The notes below the pieces were generated by a model. The model saw nothing but the letters and a program-made list of their open reading frames with translations. It made no database searches and was not told the origin of the DNA. Shown piece by piece: positions 1 through 8,918 of a stretch of DNA of 43,235 nucleotides (position 1 is its first letter; each line of letters begins with the position of its first letter). The stretch spans positions 1-43,235 of the forward strand of contig NZ_AVSQ01000014.1 of assembly GCF_000685395.1 (NCBI RefSeq), given 5' to 3'. The DNA is from Candidatus Nitrosotenuis chungbukensis. GTDB taxonomy: Archaea; Thermoproteota; Nitrososphaeria; Nitrososphaerales; Nitrosopumilaceae. The position numbers and the translations under genes were made by a program.

Positions 1-1
1 A

Positions 2-1395
2 ACTGCCACCCAAAAAATTACCATAACTGACACTACCGTGCCGTCAATCATCGCACCGTCTGATATCACACTCGAAGCTGCATCGTCTGATGGAAACACC
101 GTATCTTTAGGTGACGCTACGGCATCTGACGCAGTAATGGTGTCATCTGTGACAAACGACGCACCGGAGAGATTCCCGCTAGGTGAGACCACAGTCACAT
201 GGACTGCGACTGATTCATCTGGAAACGTGTCAACTGCAACCCAGAAGATAACTGTAATCGATACCACTGCGCCAACAATTGCAGCACCGTCTGATATCAC
301 ACTTGAAGCTACATCAAAATCAGACAACGTCGTATTGTTAGAGACGCCTATTGCAACTGACAGTGTTGGAGTGGCAAACATAACAAACGACGCACCTGAA
401 TTATTCCCAGTAGGAGAAACCCTAGTCACGTGGACTGCAAGCGATGCATCTGAGAATGTCAATACTGTGACTCAAAAGGTTATAGTGGTTGACACCGTTC
501 CACCAAAGTTTTCCAAATTATCTGACGTCACAGTAGAGGCGACAAGCAATGATAATAATCTAGTTTCACTTGTGATTCCACAAGTTTCAGACATTTTGGA
601 TATTATCTCACTTACAAACGACGCACCAGAGACATTCCCGCTAGGCGAGACCACAGTCACATGGACTGCGACTGACGAGTCTGGAAATGCATCGACTGCT
701 ACTCAAAAGGTATCTGTAATTGATACTACGATTCCGACCGTAATAGCACCGGCAGACGTCACAATGGAAGCGACTTCTGCTAGCGATAATGTAGTACATC
801 TAGGCAACGCACAAGCCTCTGACGCAGTAATGGTGTCATCTGTGACAAACGACGCGCCAGAGACATTCCCACTCGGCGAGACCACAGTCACATGGACTGC
901 AACTGATTCATCTGGAAATCAATCCACTATAACTCAAAAGGTTACAATAATTGATACTACTGCGCCAAAGATTACTGCCCTAGACAGCATAGTCTCAGAG
1001 GCAACTTCTCTTGCAGATAACACGGTGTCATTGACTGCGCCTATTGCAGATGACTCTGTAAGCCAAGTAAAGATAACAAACGACGCGCCAGAGACATTCC
1101 CACTCGGCGAGACCACAGTCACATGGACTGCAACTGACGAGTCTGGAAACACATCTACAATTCCTCAGAATGTTGTTATAGTTGATACTACTGCGCCAAG
1201 ACTAAGCATTCCAGATAATATTGTAATTGACGCAGTATCGCTAACCACTCTGGTTACCGTGGGGACTCCTTCTGTTACTGATCTAACTGACATCACGCCC
1301 AAAGTGACAAACGACGCACCCGAATCATTCCCACTCGGCAAGACAACGATCACCTGGACTGCAGTTGACTCATTTGGCAATGAAATCAGCCAGAC
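2..1395 (+). repeat. Tandem 231-bp coding repeats (HYR modules)
   Basis: The conserved stretch beginning acaaacgacgc recurs at about 152, 383, 614, 845, 1076 and 1307, giving a regular 231-bp (77-codon) period. Identity is highest over the roughly 60 bp encoding NDAPE..FPLGETTVTWTATD and lower in the rest of each unit. Nearly identical DNA in that core suggests recent unit duplication or gene conversion within the array. Confidence 0.85.
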
Positions 1396-1771
1396 ACAGA
1401 CAGTTGAGGTCAATGCGTGCGGCAAGCCAGAATCATCATACAACGTAATGATTGGAAAAGAAGTCGATGACATTTTGGTCGGAACTGGCCTTGCAGACTT
1501 GATAATCGGTCTTGGCGGTGACGACATAATATTTGGCGAAAAAGGAAACGACTGCATCTTGGCTGGTGATGGCGACGATATAGTGTATGGAAATGAGGGT
1601 AGTGATTCCATTAACGGCGCCGATGGCTCTGATGTTATAAAGGGACAATCTGGGGACGACATACTGATTGGTGGAAACGGTGTAGATGTGATTGATGGTG
1701 GAGATGACAATGACTCGTGCAGTGCAACTCAGAACAGCGAAGACGACGTTATCATCAAATGCGAGTCTTAG
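2..1771 (+). CDS. HYR-repeat protein with C-terminal RTX calcium-binding repeats (5' end outside window)
   Basis: The reading frame is open to the window edge (first full codon at position 2), so the N-terminus is missing. About 460 residues consist of HYR-type immunoglobulin-like modules of 77 residues, each carrying a variant of NDAPETFPLGETTVTWTATD; six copies are visible. From about residue 480 follow glycine/aspartate nonapeptides such as GLGGDDIIFGEKGND and GGNGVDVIDGG, typical of haemolysin-type (RTX) beta-roll calcium binding. Cysteines lie in the RTX flanks and near the C-terminus. HYR modules are usually extracellular and adhesive, so this is probably a large secreted or surface protein whose RTX tail folds in calcium outside the cell. 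No C-terminal membrane anchor is seen. The export signal cannot be checked. Family assignment is firm; the adhesive role is inference. Confidence 0.88.
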   Translation, partial: TATQKITITDTTVPSIIAPSDITLEAASSDGNTVSLGDATASDAVMVSSVTNDAPERFPLGETTVTWTATDSSGNVSTATQKITVIDTTAPTIAAPSDITLEATSKSDNVVLLETPIATDSVGVANITNDAPELFPVGETLVTWTASDASENVNTVTQKVIVVDTVPPKFSKLSDVTVEATSNDNNLVSLVIPQVSDILDIISLTNDAPETFPLGETTVTWTATDESGNASTATQKVSVIDTTIPTVIAPADVTMEATSASDNVVHLGNAQASDAVMVSSVTNDAPETFPLGETTVTWTATDSSGNQSTITQKVTIIDTTAPKITALDSIVSEATSLADNTVSLTAPIADDSVSQVKITNDAPETFPLGETTVTWTATDESGNTSTIPQNVVIVDTTAPRLSIPDNIVIDAVSLTTLVTVGTPSVTDLTDITPKVTNDAPESFPLGKTTITWTAVDSFGNEISQTQTVEVNACGKPESSYNVMIGKEVDDILVGTGLADLIIGLGGDDIIFGEKGNDCILAGDGDDIVYGNEGSDSINGADGSDVIKGQSGDDILIGGNGVDVIDGGDDNDSCSATQNSEDDVIIKCES

Positions 1772-1825
1772 CTGGAAAATTAAAATAAGAAATTATAGAA
1801 AGTAGTTTTGTAGTGAGTCTTACAG

Positions 1826-1842
1826 GACTCAATCTTTGAGTC
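1826..1842. terminator. Hairpin in the 311-bp gap after the RTX gene
   Basis: In the gene-free stretch 1772-2082 the clearest structure is gactcaa-tct-ttgagtc, a perfect 7-bp inverted repeat with a 3-nt loop. A T-rich stretch (ggagtcttttctaattt) follows shortly after. It could terminate the RTX transcript or be a protein site; there is no continuous long T-run. The rest of the gap holds no convincing gene. A TATA-like cttata at 2046-2051 probably belongs to the kinase gene. Confidence 0.35.
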
Positions 1843-2082
1843 TGGAGTCTTTTCTAATTTAGTGACCTTGAGGATCCTTTGCATGTTTTAAGAATTTAAG
1901 ACACGACCAAGTTGACCACTAAAATATTTTTACTGTAGTCCTTTGATTGGGTTTCTCTCACGAATCCTTTACATCTGGCAAGTAAGGTTGGATCTGACTA
2001 CTGCCATATTGCTTTCACCCTGAATCCTATTCACATATCATTATGCTTATAGGCAAAAGAATCTAAGCACATCGATGCTCAA

Positions 2083-3831
2083 ATGCGCATTAGAATTGGT
2101 GACATACATTTCATGGGACAACTGCTTCCAGTAGCTGTAATCCTAATCATATCTGCAATAGGCATGTTTCTCATAGCTTGGTATGGGGATATTCAAATTA
2201 ATCAAGAAATACAAAATATTGAACGTGTAAAAAATGACAAACTTCGTCTCCTAACTGACATGCTGGATAGCAATTTAAAAAATGCAGTGAATCTGATTGA
2301 AGTTACTAGGAATTTACCAATAGTGAAAGATGTTTCGCATTCAGAGTTCATCAGTGAAACCACAAGAGGAATACCTGAGGACAAGGATCTAAAGAAAAGA
2401 ATTCTTGCACGTGATATTCTGGACAAGTATGCCTATTTTGAATTCATTACATTCAACATGCCAAACGGCGACTTTTACATGATGGAGCCGTATTCGTCAC
2501 AACTGAATTTACCATATCTGAATTTTGCTAATAGGGACTGGTACAAGGGAGTCATGAAAACTAATGATACGTACGTAAGTGAAGTCTACATATCTGGAAC
2601 TCTTGGTCATAACGTAGTGGCAGTTAGAACGCCAGTCTTTGATGATGGATCTATGGTTGGGATCTGGGGTGGCTCTCTAAGCTTAACAAATCTGGGATCT
2701 AATCTTAAGAAGCTAGAACTGGGTAAAAACGAGCAAGTTTTTTTTATTGATCAGAATTGGAACGTAATCGCAGATTCAAGCGAGTCTGTAACGCAGAGTG
2801 GTCTGGCGCATTACCCGTATTCTGAATTTATTGAAAGTATTCATGACATGGAAACTAAAACATCTGTAACAACAGTCAGTGGCACCAAAATGCATTTTAT
2901 TTATGGTTCTGTAGACGTACCTCACAACAAATGGCTGATAGTGATACAACAACCGTCTTCTGATGTATTTCACACAGTTGACGTGATACGCGCGCAAATA
3001 TACTTGGATATTGTGTTATTGACAATTGTAATGTCTGCAAGCTACGTTATTTTTAGAATGCTTCACTCCAAAAAAATTCTTGTCGCAAAAATTGCCGCAG
3101 CATACAATGAAACGATGTCCCAGAGAGACAAACTCATTAAGATTGATAAAATAAAGGAAGAGTTTTCTGCAATGATAACACATGAGCTAAAAACCCCACT
3201 AGTCCCAATTATCGGATATTGTAAGATGTTAAGGAATCAAATGATGGGACAAATAAATGAGGAACAGATGGACTCTATTCTGACAATCGAAAAAAATGCA
3301 AAGCGACTTGAAACATTAATCACTGATATCATGGATGTACGAAAACTGGATATGAACAAGATGAAATTCACTATGGAAGATCTTTCTATTGCTGATTTTT
3401 TTGTAAATCTTGAATCAAGCTATAAGCAAGTGTTGGCAGAACAAGGCAAAGAATTCATCACAGACATTCCGATGACTGATCATACCATACAAACTGACAA
3501 AATACGCCTGCGTCAAGTTTTTGATAATCTTATCTCAAATGCAATAAAGTTTACTCCTGATGAAAATGGCAAGATCACGGTAGGCTGGAAGATAGAAGGC
3601 AACAAGATTATTTTCTATATACGTGATAACGGAATTGGAATTTCACTCGAATCCCAACAAAATCTCTTTCAAAAATTTTATCAGGTTGATACTTCGGCGA
3701 GAAGAAAGATAAGTGGTACCGGTCTTGGCCTTGCCATTTCAAAGGGAATAGTAGAAAAACTTGGCGGACGAATTTGGGTTGAAAGTGATGGAAAAACTGG
3801 AACTGTTTTTTATGTTGAATTTAATATCTAG
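2083..3831 (+). CDS. dCache-type membrane sensor histidine kinase
   Basis: A 582-residue kinase with TM helix 1 (about 12-32), an extracytoplasmic dCache-like sensor (about 35-300, containing the Cache-style NRDWYKGV segment), TM helix 2 (about 306-326), then a cytoplasmic kinase core. The H-box THELKTPLVPI puts the phospho-acceptor at H367. The N-box (DNLISNAIKF, about 480-490), G1 (DNGIGI, about 515), F-box and G2 (GTGLGL, about 545) are all present, so it should be an active ATP-dependent autokinase sensing a small extracellular ligand. The start is the first ATG after a TATA-like box near 2048. A receiver gene and a DHp-metalloprotease gene follow on the same strand. The metalloprotease carries the same HELKTPLVPI decapeptide, which suggests that the three act together. 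The ligand is unknown. Confidence 0.93.
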   Translation: MRIRIGDIHFMGQLLPVAVILIISAIGMFLIAWYGDIQINQEIQNIERVKNDKLRLLTDMLDSNLKNAVNLIEVTRNLPIVKDVSHSEFISETTRGIPEDKDLKKRILARDILDKYAYFEFITFNMPNGDFYMMEPYSSQLNLPYLNFANRDWYKGVMKTNDTYVSEVYISGTLGHNVVAVRTPVFDDGSMVGIWGGSLSLTNLGSNLKKLELGKNEQVFFIDQNWNVIADSSESVTQSGLAHYPYSEFIESIHDMETKTSVTTVSGTKMHFIYGSVDVPHNKWLIVIQQPSSDVFHTVDVIRAQIYLDIVLLTIVMSASYVIFRMLHSKKILVAKIAAAYNETMSQRDKLIKIDKIKEEFSAMITHELKTPLVPIIGYCKMLRNQMMGQINEEQMDSILTIEKNAKRLETLITDIMDVRKLDMNKMKFTMEDLSIADFFVNLESSYKQVLAEQGKEFITDIPMTDHTIQTDKIRLRQVFDNLISNAIKFTPDENGKITVGWKIEGNKIIFYIRDNGIGISLESQQNLFQKFYQVDTSARRKISGTGLGLAISKGIVEKLGGRIWVESDGKTGTVFYVEFNI

Positions 3832-3949
3832 CAAACATTTCCTGCGTACAATCATACCATCGTATGTGATTTCTGCAAGAGTTCATATTATCATTGACGA
3901 TTCTATTTCGTACGAAAATCTTATTATCTTCTAAACATGGAAATATACA

Positions 3950-4312
3950 ATGAAAATATTGCTGATTGACGACAATCAGGATATTACCACAATGTTTGCA
4001 AAATATTTCAAATTAAAGGGACACGACATCCACGTTTCCAACGGTGGGCAAAACGGTCTACAAATGATCGAAAATAGCCCCTTTGATGCCATTTTACTTG
4101 ACTTGGCAATGCCTGATTTTTCAGGACATGACATTATCGACTATCTGCACAAAAATAACAAAGTGGATCATAAAATAATAATTTCACTTACGGCATCTTC
4201 CGTCTCAGATGACGACAAAGCCTATTTGATAGAAAGGGGCGTTCATTCGGTGCTAAGAAAGCCAATCGATCCGGACGAACTGCTCAACTATCTGATGAGA
4301 ATCAAATCATAA
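3950..4312 (+). CDS. Single-domain CheY-like response regulator receiver
   Basis: A 120-residue stand-alone receiver domain. The acidic pair D7/D8, phospho-acceptor D51 (LLDLAMPD), T81 and K104 (RKPI) are all present, so it should accept phosphate from a histidine kinase. It has no output domain and must act by protein-protein contact or as a phosphate relay or sink. It lies 118 bp after the sensor kinase, with its own TATA-like cttattatc about 26 nt upstream of the ATG. It ends 4 bp before the DHp-metalloprotease gene, so the last two are probably co-transcribed. The natural partners are the kinase at 2083-3831 and possibly the DHp domain of the protease. Confidence 0.92.
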   Translation: MKILLIDDNQDITTMFAKYFKLKGHDIHVSNGGQNGLQMIENSPFDAILLDLAMPDFSGHDIIDYLHKNNKVDHKIIISLTASSVSDDDKAYLIERGVHSVLRKPIDPDELLNYLMRIKS

Positions 4313-4316
4313 CCAA

Positions 4317-5714
4317 TTGGATCCAAATCATCTGATTCGCGAATTTCAACAGATAGCGTTAATTCAGAAAAAATTAGATGGTATGATTAATAGTGATATT
4401 TCAAAAGACGAGCAAATTGCACAAATAATTGATCACATAGAATCAACGAACAATTTTTCAACAAAAACCGTAGAAAATATTCTATCAAATAAAATCGTGC
4501 TGACGGAAAACTCGTTAAACATAATTCATCACGAGCTAAAAACCCCACTCGTTCCAATAAGGACATACGCCGATATGCTATTTCAAGGAAAATTTGGGCA
4601 TTTAACTCCTGAACAAAAGAACAAAGTAGAGATGATCAGCGCAAACGCAAAACAATTACAACAAAAAATTGAAATCTTACTTGATAAAAAAATACATGGA
4701 TCTATCAATAATGTGGATGACGATAAGACAAAATCGTCCATAAAAGAGATGGAGCAACAAAACATGCTACTGGAAAAGATCAATCAACTACTTGTTGAAA
4801 AGAGCGATCGAGATGATTCTGAAATTCAAAAATTGCAAAATAAGGCAGTGGAATCAGAACGGCAAAAAAATGAGATCTTACAGGAACGATTGATATTGAA
4901 TAAAACAGTACATTTTGAAGAACAAAAAAACTTTCAACTTGGTAGAAAAAACATCATCATTATTGCAATTTTTGCCTTAATTGTTGCTGTTAGCTTTACA
5001 TCATATTCATTATATGTTGTAGATTTGGTAGGAAAACAATATCAAGTTTCAAATCTGGGAAAAATAAATAGTGGCGGCTATTTGATACAAAACCTAAGGG
5101 GTGATACTATTGACACTTGGCTGTCTTGGAGACTTGTGCCTGGCTCTACATTACATGTCGGAATAACAAATGCCGCTAAATATCCTGACAAGATTCCATT
5201 GATCAAGGAGGTTGTGCTTTCTGAAGATTCTGTCGATATCGATGACTCGTTGCTTCACAAAGGACTAAGGGGATCAATTTCAACATACTACGTTGGTTGG
5301 AAGGGTGCACTTGAACACATATCTGCACAATCCACTAAATTTACCATTCCATCAAACCTTGATGTAATAGATACACAAGCAGGAGAGGGGGATATTACAA
5401 TAATTTTGACTAACGAAAGAAACGGTGACGGATATTCCGGATTTACCAAATCAATAGCTGACGACTCTCAGAACCAGATCTTAAAATCAACAATCACAAT
5501 CTATGAAGTAGACAAACTAAATGATGAGCAATTCAAAACCGTACTTAGACATGAGTTTGGTCATGCGTTGGGACTTGCACATTCCACCGCACCTGAGGAT
5601 CTGATGGCACCAACAATTCAAACAGCTTATCCATACATCTCTGATTGTGATGTGGATACCTTAGTAAAACTGTATGACGGCGGAATGAATAGCCAAGTTA
5701 CTTGTGAAAAATAA
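4317..5714 (+). CDS. Membrane protein fusing a HisKA/DHp domain to a matrixin-like zinc metalloprotease
   Basis: A 465-residue protein of unusual build. Residues about 60-125 form a histidine-kinase DHp helix pair with acceptor H72 in HELKTPLVPI, but no N, G1, F or G2 boxes follow, so it cannot bind ATP as a kinase. A charged coiled coil (about 140-208) leads to one TM helix (about 212-240). The outer part ends in HEFGHALGLAH (zinc ligands H412, H416, H422; catalytic E413) with a downstream Met-turn candidate at M430 (EDLMAP), the metzincin/matrixin signature. Two C-terminal cysteines could form a disulfide. The predicted topology is DHp inside, protease outside. The start is TTG at 4317, because stops lie just upstream in frame; the first ATG (4383) would remove 22 residues. 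It may be a phospho-controlled or kinase-paired surface protease; this function is inference. Confidence 0.85.
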   Translation: MDPNHLIREFQQIALIQKKLDGMINSDISKDEQIAQIIDHIESTNNFSTKTVENILSNKIVLTENSLNIIHHELKTPLVPIRTYADMLFQGKFGHLTPEQKNKVEMISANAKQLQQKIEILLDKKIHGSINNVDDDKTKSSIKEMEQQNMLLEKINQLLVEKSDRDDSEIQKLQNKAVESERQKNEILQERLILNKTVHFEEQKNFQLGRKNIIIIAIFALIVAVSFTSYSLYVVDLVGKQYQVSNLGKINSGGYLIQNLRGDTIDTWLSWRLVPGSTLHVGITNAAKYPDKIPLIKEVVLSEDSVDIDDSLLHKGLRGSISTYYVGWKGALEHISAQSTKFTIPSNLDVIDTQAGEGDITIILTNERNGDGYSGFTKSIADDSQNQILKSTITIYEVDKLNDEQFKTVLRHEFGHALGLAHSTAPEDLMAPTIQTAYPYISDCDVDTLVKLYDGGMNSQVTCEK

Positions 5715-5908
5715 TATCTGATAAAAAATTAGAGAAAGAGTTTTACAGCTACTCCGATAATCTTACTGTATTTTGTATTATTTTGGTAACAAGACCTGCC
5801 GAACTTGCACTGACTGTTACTCGGAGAACCTTTGGGTCCGTTTAATCTATTGTTAGGGCACTAGCACAAATCTCCAATAAATCCCAATTTGTAAAAATCT
5901 GATTGATT

Positions 5909-7246
5909 ATGAATGTTAAAAGAACTTTTTACTCATTTACGATTAATAATAACAAAAATCATGCCAAATCATTGAAGTCAAAAGACCTCTTTAATCTGGC
6001 AAAGAAGGTAATCCCGTCTGGCGTAAACAGCCCAGTTAGGTATTTTGAGCCATACCCGTTTTACGTAAAAAAAGCGCAGGGGAGCTCAATCTGGGACGAG
6101 GACGGAAACCGGTACACTGACTTTTGCAACGGCTATGGCGCGCTACTATTGGGGCATCGAAATAAAGAGGTAGTCTCTGCAGTGAAAAAACAGCTAGAAA
6201 TTGGAACCATGTATGGGGCACCATCTGCATCTGAAATTGATCTTTCAAAACTAATCATAAAGAATTATCCATCGATGCAAAAAATTCGCTTGGTAAACAG
6301 CGGCTCTGAGGCCACAATGACTGCGATACGCCTCGCAAGGGGAATAACAAAAAAGAAAAAAATTCTAAAATTCGAAGGGTGCTATCATGGAGCACACGAA
6401 TCCATGCTGGTAAAGGCAGGATCCGGCTCTGCACACAACGGGATCTCAATATCTGACGGGATACCTGAAGATTTTTCGAAAAACACCGTCGTGGTACAAT
6501 ACAATGACACCGAACAATTAGAATCCGTCATATCAAAAAACAAAGACATTGCAGGAGTGATTGTGGAGCCAGTACTTGCAAACATGGGGCTGGTACTGCC
6601 GCAAAAAAACTATCTCAAGGAAATGCAAAAAATCACCAAACAACATAACATACCGCTGATATTTGATGAGATAGTGACAGGATTCAGACTTGGAGTTGGC
6701 GGTGCGCAGGAATATTTTGGAATCACTCCTGACATCACAACACTTGGAAAAGCACTGAGCAACGGATTTGTAATATCTGCCGTCGGGGGCAGACGCGACA
6801 TAATGGACCAGCTTGCACCAAACGGCAAAGTTTACGAGGCAAGCACGTTTGCCGGAAACCCCGTGTCTGTTGCCGCCGGAATCGCTTCCATAAGAACAAT
6901 GACTGCTCTAAAAAACAAGCTCTATCCAAAGCTGGAACAATACTGTAACGTGTTATCCCGGACAATAAGCGAGCTTGCAGACGACATGCGAATCCCTCAC
7001 CAATTAAACCACCTCAGCTCAATGTTTCAAATCTTCTTTTCTAACTCTCCGGTGGTTGACTACAAGACATCAAAAAGATCAGACACTGAAAAATTCCACC
7101 GATTCTTCCATCATCTGCTAAAACAAGGCATATTCATTCCGCCATCCCAGTTTGAGACTGCGTTTTTCTCGTATGCTCACACTGCTGACGACATTGAAAA
7201 AACAGTCGATGCCTATAGGCACGCACTAAAAATGGTGAAAAATTGA
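5909..7246 (+). CDS. hemL: Glutamate-1-semialdehyde 2,1-aminomutase
   Basis: A PLP enzyme converting glutamate-1-semialdehyde to 5-aminolevulinate in the C5 tetrapyrrole pathway. The family motifs VIPSGVNSPVR, FCNGYGALLLGH, LVNSGSEATMTAIRLARG, FDEIVTGFR and STFAGNPVS are present, and the PLP-lysine is K281 in TTLGKALSNG. The start is taken at ATG 5909; a TTG two codons earlier is also possible. About 22 residues precede the usual start of the family, so the true start could be further in. Its stop overlaps the next gene by the tetranucleotide TTGA. It heads the operon hemL-hemC-cobA-hemD. The GluTR (hemA) and hemB genes lie about 14-16 kb downstream on the other strand. Confidence 0.96.
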   Translation: MNVKRTFYSFTINNNKNHAKSLKSKDLFNLAKKVIPSGVNSPVRYFEPYPFYVKKAQGSSIWDEDGNRYTDFCNGYGALLLGHRNKEVVSAVKKQLEIGTMYGAPSASEIDLSKLIIKNYPSMQKIRLVNSGSEATMTAIRLARGITKKKKILKFEGCYHGAHESMLVKAGSGSAHNGISISDGIPEDFSKNTVVVQYNDTEQLESVISKNKDIAGVIVEPVLANMGLVLPQKNYLKEMQKITKQHNIPLIFDEIVTGFRLGVGGAQEYFGITPDITTLGKALSNGFVISAVGGRRDIMDQLAPNGKVYEASTFAGNPVSVAAGIASIRTMTALKNKLYPKLEQYCNVLSRTISELADDMRIPHQLNHLSSMFQIFFSNSPVVDYKTSKRSDTEKFHRFFHHLLKQGIFIPPSQFETAFFSYAHTADDIEKTVDAYRHALKMVKN

Positions 7247-8178
7247 AAAAATACCTTCTCGGTACCAGGGGAAGCCAACTATCTATATCACAGACAAACT
7301 GGGTCGTATCGGAGCTTAAAAAAAACAATCCTGGCTGTGATTATGAAATAAAGACGATTCTAACAAAGGGTGATACTGATGCAAGACCGTTATTTACAAT
7401 AGATCAAAAGGGAATCTTTGAAAAAGAAATAGACAAGGCAGTAGCAAATCATGAAATTGATTTTGCGGTGCACAGTCTAAAGGACGTCCCGTCCATACTG
7501 ATGGACAATCTTGTACTTGGATGCGTCCCAAAAAGAGAAGAGGTAAATGACATTTTCATATCAAAAGAAAATCATACATTAGAAACAATTCCAGCAAATT
7601 CCATAATCGGGACAAGCAGTCTTAGGCGGGCAGTACAGGTAAAAAGAAAAAGACCAGACCTTGATGTAAGACCAATCCGAGGAAATGTGGAATCCAGAAT
7701 AAAAAAAGTACAGGACGGAAAATTCGATGGCATAGTTCTTGCACAGGCAGGAATAAACCGAATCGGAATTGACGTAAAACACTCCAAACTATCCTCTGTC
7801 GACTTTCTCCCTTCTCCAGGACAGGGCGCACTTGGAATAATCTGCAGGACAGACGACAAGGAAACACTATCCATGCTAAAGACGATCGAGGATCCTGATT
7901 CCAGAATAGCCGTGGAATCGGAGCGGGCACTCTCAACATTTGTGGAATCTGGATGCAGGTTTCCAGTTGGTGCACACGCGAAGGTGAATGGTTCTGACAT
8001 GAATCTGGTTGTTGTGGCGTATTCCATAGATGGAACAAAATCAATCATCGTGCAGCAAAACGGATCAAGGGCCGACCCTTGTGGTTTGGGTAAGTCAGTC
8101 GCAGAGGAACTGATACAAAAAGGTGTAAATGAGCTTGCCTTGGATTGGAGAGAAAAGCTGGAGGAATGGAACAAATGA
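7243..8178 (+). CDS. hemC: Porphobilinogen deaminase (hydroxymethylbilane synthase)
   Basis: Joins four porphobilinogens into hydroxymethylbilane. The 311 residues match the family length, with the N-terminal KKYLLGTRGSQLSISQ, HSLKDVP, GTSSLRR, IRGN and LPSPGQGALG motifs. C238 in ESGCRFPVGAH is the expected attachment site of the dipyrromethane cofactor. Translation starts at TTG 7243, which overlaps the hemL stop as TTGA; the N-terminus fits the family exactly, so the unusual start codon is well supported. The 3' end overlaps the methyltransferase gene. Confidence 0.96.
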   Translation: MKKYLLGTRGSQLSISQTNWVVSELKKNNPGCDYEIKTILTKGDTDARPLFTIDQKGIFEKEIDKAVANHEIDFAVHSLKDVPSILMDNLVLGCVPKREEVNDIFISKENHTLETIPANSIIGTSSLRRAVQVKRKRPDLDVRPIRGNVESRIKKVQDGKFDGIVLAQAGINRIGIDVKHSKLSSVDFLPSPGQGALGIICRTDDKETLSMLKTIEDPDSRIAVESERALSTFVESGCRFPVGAHAKVNGSDMNLVVVAYSIDGTKSIIVQQNGSRADPCGLGKSVAEELIQKGVNELALDWREKLEEWNK

Positions 8179-8918
8179 CAGGAATCGTATATCTAGTTGG
8201 GGCAGGACCAGGGGATCCAAAGCTAATCACGCTGCGCGCAGTAGAACTGATCAAATCCGCAGATGTGGTCCTGTATGACAGACTGGTAAGCAAAAAAATC
8301 ATATCAATGATTCCAAAAAAGGCAGAAAAAATCTACGTTGGTAGAGACGTTGGAGACGACTACAAACATCAGGATAGCACCAACGATTTAATGGTAAAAT
8401 TTGCAAAGTCAAACAAGAACGTAGTCCGACTAAAGGGAGGGGACCCGTTTATCTTTGGGAGGGGTGGAGAGGAAGCAGAGTACCTACGAAAATACAAAGT
8501 GAAATTCGAAATCATTCCTGGAATAACATCTGGGATCGGTTCTGCAATTTATTCTGGAATTCCACTCACCCATAGAAAATATTCGTCCTCCGTAGTGTTT
8601 GTCACAGGTCATGAGGATCCGGAAAAAACCAAAGACGCTGTAAAATGGAAGCAGCTTGCAAAATCAGTTGAGACAATAGTGATAATGATGGGCCTGTCTA
8701 GAATCGGCACAATATCAAAGTCCCTGATCGCAGGAGGATTGGCCAAAAACACACCAGTTGCAGTAATACAAAATGGAACAACTGAGAATCACAGGATGGT
8801 TGTTGGCACCATATCGAATATAGAAAAAAAGATAAAGCAAAACAAGATCACGCCGCCATCAATAATTATAATAGGAAACGTAGTAAAACTACACAAAACA
8901 ATCGGATGGAAAAAATGA
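8175..8918 (+). CDS. cobA: Uroporphyrinogen-III C-methyltransferase (SUMT)
   Basis: SAM-dependent C2/C7 methylation of uroporphyrinogen III to precorrin-2, the branch to siroheme, Ahb-route heme and cobalamin. Motifs: VYLVGAGPGDPKLIT at the N-terminus, LYDRLV, VVRLKGGDPFIFGRGGEEAEYL, and IPGITSGIGSAIYSGIPLTHR. It is stand-alone (about 247 residues), not fused to HemD or CysG. The start chosen is ATG 8175, overlapping the hemC stop (ATGA); ATG 8166 directly after ggagga is an alternative adding three residues. Its presence inside the hem operon fits a siroheme-dependent route to heme, together with the AhbAB gene at 24321. Confidence 0.95.
   Translation: MTGIVYLVGAGPGDPKLITLRAVELIKSADVVLYDRLVSKKIISMIPKKAEKIYVGRDVGDDYKHQDSTNDLMVKFAKSNKNVVRLKGGDPFIFGRGGEEAEYLRKYKVKFEIIPGITSGIGSAIYSGIPLTHRKYSSSVVFVTGHEDPEKTKDAVKWKQLAKSVETIVIMMGLSRIGTISKSLIAGGLAKNTPVAVIQNGTTENHRMVVGTISNIEKKIKQNKITPPSIIIIGNVVKLHKTIGWKK

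Noticed and set aside
1165-1710. 181-codon minus-strand open frame opposite the RTX repeats
   Set aside because: It mirrors the repeat codons of the strong plus-strand gene; the S/P-rich translation has no family features.
4317-5714. Reading this gene as an ordinary histidine kinase
   Set aside because: None of the N, G1, F or G2 boxes of the ATP-binding domain is present; the C-terminus is a metzincin protease.
7572-8174. 200-codon minus-strand frame inside hemC
   Set aside because: It lies wholly inside a certain hemC gene in antisense and shows no motif or promoter.
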